A program made the translations under genes and the position numbers. The notes beneath the pieces were generated by a model that was given only the letters and a program-made list of their open reading frames with translations, did not search any database and was not told where the DNA came from. Shown here in pieces: positions 52,030 to 59,711 of a stretch of 64,000 bases of DNA. Location of the stretch: contig CAKSWS010000005.1 of assembly GCA_934512155.1 (NCBI GenBank), forward strand, positions 8,753 through 72,752. Reading direction: 5' to 3'. Every line of letters starts with the position of its first letter. Position 1 is the first letter of the stretch. The DNA comes from an uncultured Eubacterium sp. Its GTDB lineage: Bacteria; Bacillota; Clostridia; Oscillospirales; Acutalibacteraceae.

Positions 52030-52824
52030 ATGGCAGAAGAAAATGAAAACAAGGGTAATTCTAAAAATGTTTTAAAAACGGTTGCTCTTATTATTGCAAT
52101 AATTGTTTTAATTTGCAGTGCTGTTTATATCGGTTATTATATTTATAATAATTATATGGCAGAAAAGGATTATGATGATTTAACAACTACATCTGCCGTT
52201 GCCACCACTGCAGCGCCGCAACTGCAGGAAAATCCTATAGATTTTACTTCTTTGCAACAGCAAAATAATGAAATTTATGGGTGGATTAAAATTGACGATA
52301 CAGAAGTGGATTATCCTATAGTTCAAAGTGCAACCGATGATGAGTTTTATTTAAAACACAGTGCCGTTGACAAGCAGTGGGTTGCCAGCGGTGCAATTTA
52401 TACAGAAGGTTGCAATAATACCGATTTTTCAGACCCTATAACAGTAATTTACGGTCATAACGGTTATAAAACAACTATGTTTACAACTCTTCATAATTTT
52501 GAAAAGTCAGATTTTTTTGAAAGTCATCCTTACTTTTATATTTATCAACCCGGCAGAAAGCTTACTTATCAGGTTATATCGGCTTTTAAATATGATGACA
52601 GGCATATTATGAATTCTTATAATTTTAATTCTGCCGAAGATTTAAAAAGTTTTCAGGCAATAATTCTTAATCCTGAATCAGCTGTTCAAAACGTGCGAAA
52701 TAATTTAGATGTTGAAATTAATGAAAACAGCAAAATTGTTGTTCTTTCCACTTGTATTACAGGTCAAAAAAGCAACAGATTGCTTGTTTGCGGAGTGTTA
52801 GTAAAAGATGAGAAAACAAATTGA
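52030..52824 (+). CDS. Class B sortase
   Basis: A 264-residue membrane-anchored transpeptidase that cuts sorting signals and joins the protein to the wall. The N-terminal helix (about residues 18-42) is the anchor. The catalytic domain (about 75-262) has IYGWIKIDDTEVDYPIVQ, VIYGHNG with His143, LSTC with Cys242 and Arg250 in the NRLLVCGVL strand: the His-Cys-Arg triad of sortases, with the class B-type YGHN and STC context. The natural partner is the SPSTG protein just upstream. The start is ATG 52030 (GGGG 9 nt upstream); an upstream TTG is less likely. Its 3' end overlaps the LCP gene by 17 nt. Confidence 0.92.
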   Translation: MAEENENKGNSKNVLKTVALIIAIIVLICSAVYIGYYIYNNYMAEKDYDDLTTTSAVATTAAPQLQENPIDFTSLQQQNNEIYGWIKIDDTEVDYPIVQSATDDEFYLKHSAVDKQWVASGAIYTEGCNNTDFSDPITVIYGHNGYKTTMFTTLHNFEKSDFFESHPYFYIYQPGRKLTYQVISAFKYDDRHIMNSYNFNSAEDLKSFQAIILNPESAVQNVRNNLDVEINENSKIVVLSTCITGQKSNRLLVCGVLVKDEKTN

Positions 52825-54166
52825 TCCAAACCTTAACGGCTTTGCGGACGGCGAGTCTATTTTCGGCGACGATGCGAAGCAAAATAACGATGTTTCCCAG
52901 TTTAATATAAATGATGATGAGCAAAAGAATTTTGAAAATCCGGACTTTAGGGTGGCGGAAAAAGACGACCTGGGGAATGTGATTTCCAACGAACCGGCAG
53001 AAGAAAAAGCTGCCGAGATAGGTTCTCTTAATACAGATTATTTATCTGCTGAAAATCATCACAGGCATCACCGTTCAAGCGATTCACATCACAGCGGTTC
53101 TCATCATCACAGCCATTCACACAGCCATGGCAAGCACAGGCACAAACATAAAAAGAAAATGCCTTTGCCTTTAAAAATCGCAATTACTGTTTTGGTAATT
53201 TTGCTTATTGTGGCAGTTGTTGCAGGCGGCACAGTTTTTTATTTGCATCAAACCGGTAAAAAAGATTTAGTTGTGGAAACGGCAACTCCCGAATATGAGG
53301 AAACCATTGAATATAACGGCGGCACTTATGTTTATGATAAAAATAAAATAGCTTTTGCTTTTATCGGTGTTGATAAAAGCGATATTGATGCAACTGCCGA
53401 TGATGAATACGGTAATTCCGGTCAGGCAGATACGGATATGGTAGCCGTTTTTGATACAAAAACCGGTGCTGTAAGTCTTATTGTTATCCCTCGTGATACA
53501 ATGGTAGATATTGATTTGTACTCTGCTTCGGGCATTTTTTTAAGAACCGAGCAAAAACAGCTTTGTCTTGCCTATGCTTACGGCGACGGCGGCGAAAATT
53601 CTTGCACTAACGTAACTTCTGCTTTAAGTCGTATTCTTAAAAATGTGCCTATTGAAAAATATTTTGCTCTTGATTTAGAGGGCATTGCACCTCTTAATGA
53701 CGCTGTAGGCGGTGTAACGGTAACTTCTCTTCACGATTTTCCGGAGAAAAATATAAAAACAGGAGATACCGTTACAATAAAAGGCGATTTTGCCGAAACT
53801 TATGTAAGAAGCAGAGATATGGATTATATCGAGGCTTCTTTAAACAGAACACAACGTCAAAGCCAATATGTTAAAGCATATGTCGGTCAATTAAGAAATG
53901 CAATAACAAATGATTTTTCTGTTGTTTCACAGCTTTACAATACCGCAACTCAATACAGTCAAACAAATATAACGCTTAACGATGTAACTTATCTTGCGTC
54001 GCTTGCCGTTTCAAAAGGGGTAGACAGTTTTACAACTTATTCCGTAAACGGCGAAATGAAGGCGTCGGAAAAAATTTCGCCAACAGGTGTTTATGCTGAA
54101 TTTTATGCAGATGAAGATAGTTTGATGGATATTGTTATTAACTGTTTTTATACTAAAGTAGGTTGA
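52808..54166 (+). CDS. LytR-CpsA-Psr (LCP) family glycopolymer transferase
   Basis: A 452-residue type II membrane protein. LCP enzymes transfer lipid-linked wall polymers (teichoic-acid-like or capsule) to peptidoglycan. The cytoplasmic N-terminus (1-118) is acidic and then extremely His-rich (about 83-116, HHRHH, HHSGSHHHSHSHSHGKHRHKHKKK region). A membrane helix follows (about 120-145). The outer LCP domain has FIGVDKSD, GQADTDMVAVF, VIPRDTMVDI and TYVRSRDMDYIEASLNRTQRQSQY, with the conserved Asp/Arg residues of the active site. It overlaps the sortase gene by 17 nt in another frame, so the two are translationally coupled. Confidence 0.92.
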   Translation: MRKQIDPNLNGFADGESIFGDDAKQNNDVSQFNINDDEQKNFENPDFRVAEKDDLGNVISNEPAEEKAAEIGSLNTDYLSAENHHRHHRSSDSHHSGSHHHSHSHSHGKHRHKHKKKMPLPLKIAITVLVILLIVAVVAGGTVFYLHQTGKKDLVVETATPEYEETIEYNGGTYVYDKNKIAFAFIGVDKSDIDATADDEYGNSGQADTDMVAVFDTKTGAVSLIVIPRDTMVDIDLYSASGIFLRTEQKQLCLAYAYGDGGENSCTNVTSALSRILKNVPIEKYFALDLEGIAPLNDAVGGVTVTSLHDFPEKNIKTGDTVTIKGDFAETYVRSRDMDYIEASLNRTQRQSQYVKAYVGQLRNAITNDFSVVSQLYNTATQYSQTNITLNDVTYLASLAVSKGVDSFTTYSVNGEMKASEKISPTGVYAEFYADEDSLMDIVINCFYTKVG

Positions 54167-54184
54167 TTTTAAACAGGTTACACG

Positions 54185-54212
54185 GAACTCGGGTTTTGCC
54201 CGAGTTCTTTTT
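54185..54212 (+). terminator. Terminator of the sortase/LCP operon
   Basis: 9-bp stem GAACTCGGG/CCCGAGTTC followed by TTTTT. Confidence 0.9.
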
Positions 54213-54231
54213 AATTTTTTTGTATTTTCTA

Positions 54232-54260
54232 TTGAAGTAAACACATTTTAATGGTAAAAT
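54232..54260 (+). promoter_or_regulatory. Promoter of the transketolase operon
   Basis: TTGAAG (54232-54237), 17-nt spacer, TAAAAT (54255-54260), giving a leader of about 120 nt. Confidence 0.68.
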
Positions 54261-54266
54261 ACTAAT

Positions 54267-54389
54267 GATTTAATGGGGTTCTGCGGTTTGCGGAGTTTCT
54301 GCCGATTTTCGGCAATTTTACAAATGTGCTTTTTATCGCCCACATTTAAGGTGCATTTGGTTTTAATATTTACCGTGGGCGGAAAGGCT
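54267..54389 (+). promoter_or_regulatory. Structured leader that can mask the transketolase ribosome site
   Basis: CGCCCAC (54337-54343) pairs perfectly with GTGGGCG (54375-54381), which abuts the GGAAAGG ribosome site. The alternative AATGTG (54323-54328) with CACATT (54341-54346) uses the same bases and would free it. A TGCCGA/TCGGCA hairpin lies at about 54299-54314. It resembles an on/off leader but matches no riboswitch class I know. Confidence 0.45.
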
Positions 54390-55244
54390 ATGGATTGTTC
54401 TATGGATAATAAGTTAAAAAAGGAACTTCAAATTTATGCCGCACAAATAAGAATCGGCATAATTGAGGGCACCTATAACGCAAAAGCAGGTCATCCTGGC
54501 GGAAGTCTTTCTTCGGCAGATGTGCTTGCATATTTGTACGGCAAAGAAATGCGTTATGATGCAAAAAATCCTAAAATGGAAAACAGAGACAGATTTGTTC
54601 TTTCAAAGGGACACGGTGCACCGGCTCTTTACAGTGCACTTGCTTATAAAGGATTTTTCCCTGTTGAAGATTTAAAAACACTTCGCCATATAGGTTCTTA
54701 CCTTCAAGGTCATCCGAATATGAATACCGTTCCGGGTGTTGATATGAGTACAGGTTCTTTAGGTCAGGGCATCAGCGCTGCTTGCGGCATGGCAAAAGGT
54801 GCAAAATATCTTAATAAGGATATTAATGTTTATACCCTTTTGGGTGATGGCGAGATTGAAGAAGGTCAGGTTTGGGAAGCATTTATGTTTGCAAATCAAT
54901 ATAAGCTTGATAATCTTTGTGTTATTATTGACTCAAACGGACTTCAAATCGATGGTGCTTGTGAAGATGTTATGAACGCAGAGCCTATTGATGAAAAGGT
55001 TAAGGCTTTCGGTTTTGATTATATTGTTATTGACGGTAATGATTTGGATGAAATTGAAAAAGCATTTGAAGAATTCCATAAAAGCACAAAGCCTTTTGCA
55101 ATTATTATGAAAACAGTTAAGGGCAAGGGTGTTTCTTATATGGAAAATGCCGTTGATTGGCACGGTAAAGCACCTAATGAAGAAGAATACAAAGTTGCAA
55201 TGGCAGAACTTGAACAGCAACTTGCAATATTAAAGGAGGCATAA
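54390..55244 (+). CDS. tktA: Transketolase, N-terminal (TPP-binding) subunit
   Basis: A 284-residue subunit carrying the thiamine-diphosphate site of a two-gene transketolase: GTYNAKAGHPGGSLSSADVLAYLY, SKGHGAPALY, GSLGQGISAACGMA and the GDGEIEEGQVWEA...IIDSNGLQIDG TPP/metal motif. Transketolase moves two-carbon units between sugar phosphates in the non-oxidative pentose phosphate pathway. The start is probably ATG 54390 directly after GGAAAGG; ATG 54402 is an alternative. The long upstream frame back to 54273 is leader. The C-terminal subunit follows after 2 nt. Confidence 0.95.
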   Translation: MDCSMDNKLKKELQIYAAQIRIGIIEGTYNAKAGHPGGSLSSADVLAYLYGKEMRYDAKNPKMENRDRFVLSKGHGAPALYSALAYKGFFPVEDLKTLRHIGSYLQGHPNMNTVPGVDMSTGSLGQGISAACGMAKGAKYLNKDINVYTLLGDGEIEEGQVWEAFMFANQYKLDNLCVIIDSNGLQIDGACEDVMNAEPIDEKVKAFGFDYIVIDGNDLDEIEKAFEEFHKSTKPFAIIMKTVKGKGVSYMENAVDWHGKAPNEEEYKVAMAELEQQLAILKEA

Positions 55245-55246
55245 GA

Positions 55247-56188
55247 ATGGCAGAGGTAAAATGTGTTGCTACAAGAGAAAGCTACGGTAATGCTCTTAAA
55301 GAACTTGCCGCAAACGGTGCAGATAATCTTGTTGTTCTTGATGCAGACCTTTCTGCGGCAACAAAAACAGGTATATTTAAAAAGGAATACCCAAATCGCC
55401 ATTTTAACTGTGGTATTGCAGAATCAAATATGATGTGTGTTGCAGCAGGTTTAAGCACAATGGGTCTTGTTCCTTTTGCTTCAAGTTTTGCAATGTTTGC
55501 ATCAGGCAGAGCGTTTGAACAAATCAGAAATTCAATCGGTTATCCTCATCTTAATGTTAAAATCGGCGCAACTCATGCCGGTATTTCAGTTGGTGAAGAC
55601 GGTGCATCACACCAATGTTGTGAAGATTTTGCGTTAATGCGCTCTATTCCGGGAATGACTGTTATTTGCCCGGCAGATGATGTTGAAGCAAGGCAGGCAG
55701 TTAAAGCTGCGTATGCTCTTGAAGGACCTGTTTATCTTCGCTTCGGCAGACTTGCAGTGCCTGTTTTTCACGATGAAAGTTATAAATTTGAAATCGGCAA
55801 AGGCGAAGTTATTACACAGGGAACAGATGTAACAATTATTGCAAACGGACTTATGGTTGCAGAAGCCATTGAAGCAGAAAAAATGCTTAAGGCAGACGGA
55901 ATCAGCGCCGAAGTTATTAACATTGCAACTATTAAACCCCTTGATAAAGAGCTTGTTGTTGCATCCGCAAAGAAAACAGGTAAGGTTGTTACAGTTGAAG
56001 AACATAACATTATCGGCGGATTGGGCGAGGCTGTTTGCTCTGCTCTTGCAGAGGAATGCCCAACTCCCGTTAAGCGTATTGGTGTTAATGATGAATTCGG
56101 CCACAGCGGTCCTGCTAAAGATTTGTTAAAGCAGTTTGGACTTTCGGCAGAAAACATTTACAACGTAACAAAAGAATTTGTTAAATAA
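55247..56188 (+). CDS. tktB: Transketolase, C-terminal subunit
   Basis: A 313-residue subunit with the pyrimidine-binding (PYR) domain and the C-terminal domain of transketolase: LVVLDADLSAATKTGIFKKEYPNRHFNCGIAESNMMCVAAGLS holds the conserved Glu that activates TPP, followed by GISVGEDGASHQCCEDFALMRSIPGM and a C-terminal domain from about 190. It is translated 2 nt after the N-terminal subunit with AAAGGAGG inside that gene. Split transketolases are usual in Clostridia and archaea. AAGGAGG and biased codons suggest high expression. Confidence 0.95.
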   Translation: MAEVKCVATRESYGNALKELAANGADNLVVLDADLSAATKTGIFKKEYPNRHFNCGIAESNMMCVAAGLSTMGLVPFASSFAMFASGRAFEQIRNSIGYPHLNVKIGATHAGISVGEDGASHQCCEDFALMRSIPGMTVICPADDVEARQAVKAAYALEGPVYLRFGRLAVPVFHDESYKFEIGKGEVITQGTDVTIIANGLMVAEAIEAEKMLKADGISAEVINIATIKPLDKELVVASAKKTGKVVTVEEHNIIGGLGEAVCSALAEECPTPVKRIGVNDEFGHSGPAKDLLKQFGLSAENIYNVTKEFVK

Positions 56189-56219
56189 GTTGCTTTAAAA
56201 ATTATATTTTGTTTATTTT

Positions 56220-56253
56220 AACGGCTCTCTTTTTGTAAGAGAGCCGTTGCTTT
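56220..56253 (+). terminator. Terminator of the transketolase operon
   Basis: 12-bp perfect stem AACGGCTCTCTT/AAGAGAGCCGTT; the T-tract (GCTTTATAATTT) is weak. The following gap up to 56425 (about 170 bp) is AT-rich; a possible TTGACT/TTTAAT promoter sits at about 56307-56335. Confidence 0.8.
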
Positions 56254-56425
56254 ATAATTTGGCGAATCAAAAGTTTTAACGCAAATTTAACAAATTTTGC
56301 TTATAATTGACTTTAAGTTTAAAATAAAATTTAATTTTTACAAATAAAAAGCCTTTTTTTAACGTTAAAGAGTAACAATGATTAATAGAAAAAATTGTTG
56401 AATTAATGAAAAAGGAAGGCTGAAA

Positions 56426-56974
56426 ATGAAAAATAAATTACTTGAATTTACAGAAAAACACAGCGAAATTTGGAAGTTTATTAAATTTACGTTTACAGGA
56501 GCAAGCACCTCCGTTTTGGAACTTGCAGTGTTTGCGTTTTTGCAGTATATTGTGTTTAGAAATTTAAATCAGGTTCCCGTTACGGGAAATGCCGTGCTGT
56601 CTTTTTTAAAAATAGAGTACAAAGGCTATTTGTATTCTTACGCTGTTTCGGCAATTATAGGCTATGCGGCGGCGTATGTTATGAACAGAAAACTTACGTT
56701 CCATGCAGATGCAAATCCGGCGTTATCCACATTTATTTATTGTGTTATGGTGGCTTGCACCATTGCGTTTAATACCTGGTTTGGTGCGTTTTTAGGCACA
56801 CTGGTTAAAAACAGCGGTAACGATAATTTTATTGTTGAAATGGCAGTAAAACTGCTTGTTATGACGGTTCCCACTGTTTGGACGTATCCTTTAAACAGAT
56901 TTGTTATTCACAGAAAGAAGAAAACAGCTTATGATAAAGCAAAAGTGCCTGCAACGGCAGCTCAGCCGGTTTAA
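56426..56974 (+). CDS. GtrA-like membrane protein
   Basis: A 182-residue protein with four membrane helices of the GtrA/DPMS family, which flip or help use polyprenyl-phosphate-linked sugars for surface glycosylation. KFIKFTFTGASTSVLELAVFAFLQYIVF, GYAAAYVMNRKLTF (the conserved NRKxTF motif) and PTVWTYPLNRFVIHRKKK are typical. AAGGAAGG precedes the ATG. The next gene overlaps its end by 44 nt and encodes a second, clearly paralogous GtrA domain. No glycosyltransferase partner lies next to it. Confidence 0.9.
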   Translation: MKNKLLEFTEKHSEIWKFIKFTFTGASTSVLELAVFAFLQYIVFRNLNQVPVTGNAVLSFLKIEYKGYLYSYAVSAIIGYAAAYVMNRKLTFHADANPALSTFIYCVMVACTIAFNTWFGAFLGTLVKNSGNDNFIVEMAVKLLVMTVPTVWTYPLNRFVIHRKKKTAYDKAKVPATAAQPV

Positions 56975-58286
56975 GAAAAAGCATGGCGAGGTTTGGAAGT
57001 TTATAAAATTTAATATAACGGTAATTGTTACTTCTTGCTTGGATGTGGCATTGTATTTGGTGTTGCTTTATTTTGTGTTTGCTAAATTTAACAGTGCGCC
57101 GTTGCCGCAAAATGCCCTTTTGTCTTTGCTTGGAATACAATATAAGGGGTATTTGTATTCTTATTTAATATCAACATCGGCAGGTTATATTGCCGCTTAC
57201 TTAATGAACAGAATAATAACGTTTCATTCCGATGTTAACCCTGTTTACAGTTCGGTAATGTATTTTGTTTTGGCTGCATTTAATATTTTGTTTTCTTCTT
57301 GGTTTGGTGGCGTAGCAGGCAGTTTTATGTTAAATCACAAAATTTCAAACCCTTTTACTGAAATTGTTGCAAAATTTATTATAATAAACATTCCTACAAT
57401 TTGGACTTATCCGTTGGAAAGGTTTGTGATTCAAATAAAAAAGCCTAAAAAAAGAAAGATTATTGCCACGGATTTAGACGGAACGCTTCTTGCTTCAAAC
57501 ACAAAAATAACAGCAGAAAATTTAAATTCAATAAATAATCTTGCAAAAAACGGTGTAAATACGGTTATTGTTACAGGCAGAACTCTTTATGAAATTCCGG
57601 AAGAATTGTTAAATTGCGGAAATATTAAATATTATATTTATTCAAACGGTGCTGTTATTTGCGATAAAAACAAAAACGTTATTTTTTCCCGTTTGATAAA
57701 TAGGGATGACGGCAAGGCTGTGTTTGATATTTTAAATTCGTTTAACACATTTATTGAATTTTACAGCAGCGGCTATCCTGTTACAGACAGTGCAAAGTTC
57801 AACGAGGAAAGTTTTGCTTATTATAAAATAGACCCGGCTTTTTTGCCGGAATTAAGGCGCAGCCGTGTTCCTGTTTCGGATTTTTATGAAAATAGTGAAA
57901 AATATTTAAGTAATTTAGAGATGTTTGATGTTTTTTTTGAAAATCAGGAAGAACGCAGGCGGGCATTTGAAATTATAAAAAGCAGGTTTCCTCATTTGGA
58001 GCTTACTACGTCTATGGATAATAATATGGAAATTATGAGCCGTGGAATTAATAAAGGCAACGCCATTAAAACTTTGTGTAAAACGGAAAAAATCAGTATT
58101 AAAAGCGTTGTTGCACTGGGCGACAGTAAAAACGATTTAACAATGTTTAAAACTGTAAAAAACGGTTTTGCCGTTGCCAATGCCTGCGATGAACTTAAAA
58201 AAATCAGCAAAAAAATTATTTGCACCAATGATGAAAATGTTATGTGTTTTATGGAAAAATATTTTAACAAAGAGGTAGCGCAATGA
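56931..58286 (+). CDS. GtrA domain fused to a Cof-type HAD hydrolase
   Basis: A 451-residue two-part protein. Residues 18-165 are a GtrA membrane domain with four helices, paralogous to the upstream gene (shared KHGEVWKFIKF, YKGYLYSY, YLMNRIITFHSD and PTIWTYPLERFVI blocks). Residues 172-447 are a Cof/YidA-type HAD phosphatase: DLDGTLL with Asp181 and Asp183, VIVTGR, SRGINKGNAIKTL and ALGDSKNDLTMF. The fusion would put a sugar-phosphate-type phosphatase on the inner membrane face. The start is ATG 56931, overlapping the previous gene; homology begins at about residue 17. Its TGA overlaps the next ATG. Confidence 0.88.
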   Translation: MIKQKCLQRQLSRFKKKHGEVWKFIKFNITVIVTSCLDVALYLVLLYFVFAKFNSAPLPQNALLSLLGIQYKGYLYSYLISTSAGYIAAYLMNRIITFHSDVNPVYSSVMYFVLAAFNILFSSWFGGVAGSFMLNHKISNPFTEIVAKFIIINIPTIWTYPLERFVIQIKKPKKRKIIATDLDGTLLASNTKITAENLNSINNLAKNGVNTVIVTGRTLYEIPEELLNCGNIKYYIYSNGAVICDKNKNVIFSRLINRDDGKAVFDILNSFNTFIEFYSSGYPVTDSAKFNEESFAYYKIDPAFLPELRRSRVPVSDFYENSEKYLSNLEMFDVFFENQEERRRAFEIIKSRFPHLELTTSMDNNMEIMSRGINKGNAIKTLCKTEKISIKSVVALGDSKNDLTMFKTVKNGFAVANACDELKKISKKIICTNDENVMCFMEKYFNKEVAQ

Positions 58287-59143
58287 ACGGAAAAATACAT
58301 TTTTTAAGTACCGGTCCGTCGGATTGTATTATTATTGAAAGCAACGGCAAATTTGCAATGGTAGACAGCGGAGAAGATACGGAATATCCGCCAAACAAGC
58401 CATTGTGTAAATTACAGGGGTTTGAAGAACAGGTTTGTGAATATTTACTTAAAAACTGTGCCGACGAAAACGGTAACGTTACTCTTGAATTTGTTTTGGG
58501 AACTCATTGTCATTCTGACCATATAGGCGGATTTGACACAGTTATCAACCACCCTAATATAATTGTTAAAAAAGCCTATTTAAAGCCTTATCATGAGGAG
58601 GGTATTAACAGTTTTGAACGCACGCAGTGGGACAATTTGGAAGTTTATACTCAAATGAGGAACGCACTTAATAAAAATAATGTGCCTGTTGTTACCGGAT
58701 TTGATGAAATAATCGAAAAATTAGGCAATTTAAGCATCAAGTTTTATAACGGTAAGTATGAAAAACATCATTTTAAAACAGGTGAAAACACAAATTCCGT
58801 AGTTACTCTTGTTGAGGACGGAGTTTCACGTGTTTTGCTTGCCGGAGATATGAATTTTCACAGGTACGGCAAAGAAAAATCAATCGGCAAAAAAGTAGGC
58901 AAGGTAGATTTATTAAAGGTTGGTCATCATTGCTACGAAGGCTCTTCCTCGCCGTATTGGCTTAAAAGTTTAAAGCCAAATTATGCTGTTATAACTAATT
59001 CAAAGAAAAAAGCAGATTCAAATGTGCTTAGGCGTATAAAAAAATACGGCGGTACGGAAAACATTTATTTAACTGTAGACAGTAACGGCGTAATTGCAGA
59101 AATGACTGACAAAGGAATTGAAATTAAAACCAATATTATGTAA
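58283..59143 (+). CDS. Metallo-beta-lactamase-fold hydrolase (ComEC/Rec2-like domain)
   Basis: A 286-residue soluble protein of the MBL fold. GTHCHSDHIGG carries the metal ligands His75, His77, Asp79 and His80; VLLAGDMNF and LLKVGHHCYEGSSSPYWLKSLKPNYAVIT complete the metal site and resemble the MBL domain of ComEC and its free-standing relatives. There is no signal peptide or membrane helix. It overlaps the GtrA-HAD gene (ATGA), so it may act with it. The substrate could be a phosphodiester, but this is inference. Confidence 0.88.
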   Translation: MNGKIHFLSTGPSDCIIIESNGKFAMVDSGEDTEYPPNKPLCKLQGFEEQVCEYLLKNCADENGNVTLEFVLGTHCHSDHIGGFDTVINHPNIIVKKAYLKPYHEEGINSFERTQWDNLEVYTQMRNALNKNNVPVVTGFDEIIEKLGNLSIKFYNGKYEKHHFKTGENTNSVVTLVEDGVSRVLLAGDMNFHRYGKEKSIGKKVGKVDLLKVGHHCYEGSSSPYWLKSLKPNYAVITNSKKKADSNVLRRIKKYGGTENIYLTVDSNGVIAEMTDKGIEIKTNIM

Positions 59144-59148
59144 AAAAT

Positions 59149-59185
59149 AAAATCCCGAAAGGTTGATTGCCTTTCGGGATTTTTT
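59149..59185. terminator. Bidirectional terminator between the MBL gene and nrdG
   Basis: Stem AAAATCCCGAAAGG/CCTTTCGGGATTTT with a 7-nt loop and T-tracts on both strands. Confidence 0.93.
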
Positions 59186-59708
59186 AATCAAGATAAATGC
59201 ATATTTTGTTTTCTTTCAGCGTTTTTTGCACATCAATAATTCTTTGGTTTTCCGAACCTCGGAACTTTAAAGAAATATTTTTTTGTTCTTTAATAAATCT
59301 TCCATCTACTAAAATATCAATATTCTTCAGCAATTCTGCGGAGTTTTCCGTAAATGCACGTGAGGGAATTTTGCCTGTTATTTCTTCAAATGTGAATCCG
59401 CTGTAGCACCAAATGTTTTTATTTGGCAATGTCTTTTTGAATTTTTTAATAAAATCCAAAAGCGGCTTTTGGTTTTCAGGTTCAAATGGTTCACCGCCTA
59501 AAACAGAAAGACCGGCAATCCAATTAGGTTCTGAAGATTTAATAATGTATTCGGCTGTTTCATTTGTAAAAGGTTTTCCGTATTGAAAATCCCAAGTCAT
59601 ATAATTAAAGCATTCAGGGCAGTGGTGCTTACAGCCGGATACAAAAAGAGAGGTGCGAACGCCCTCTCCGTTTGCAATATCATTTGTTTTTATTTCGGCA
59701 ACATTCAT
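59184..59708 (-). CDS. nrdG: Anaerobic ribonucleotide reductase-activating protein
   Basis: A 174-residue radical-SAM activase that makes the glycyl radical on NrdD. GCKHHCPECF provides the CxxxCxxC cluster ligands (Cys26, Cys30, Cys33), and GLSVLGGEPF the SAM-binding Gly-rich motif. The length is normal. It starts 3 nt after nrdD ends, so it is cotranscribed and probably translationally coupled. Confidence 0.97.
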   Translation of the reverse strand: MNVAEIKTNDIANGEGVRTSLFVSGCKHHCPECFNYMTWDFQYGKPFTNETAEYIIKSSEPNWIAGLSVLGGEPFEPENQKPLLDFIKKFKKTLPNKNIWCYSGFTFEEITGKIPSRAFTENSAELLKNIDILVDGRFIKEQKNISLKFRGSENQRIIDVQKTLKENKICIYLD

Positions 59709-59711
59709 AAA

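Noticed and set aside
54273..54389. 39-residue extension of the transketolase N-subunit
   Set aside because: The extra residues are unlike any transketolase and coincide with a structured leader; the ribosome site lies directly before ATG 54390.
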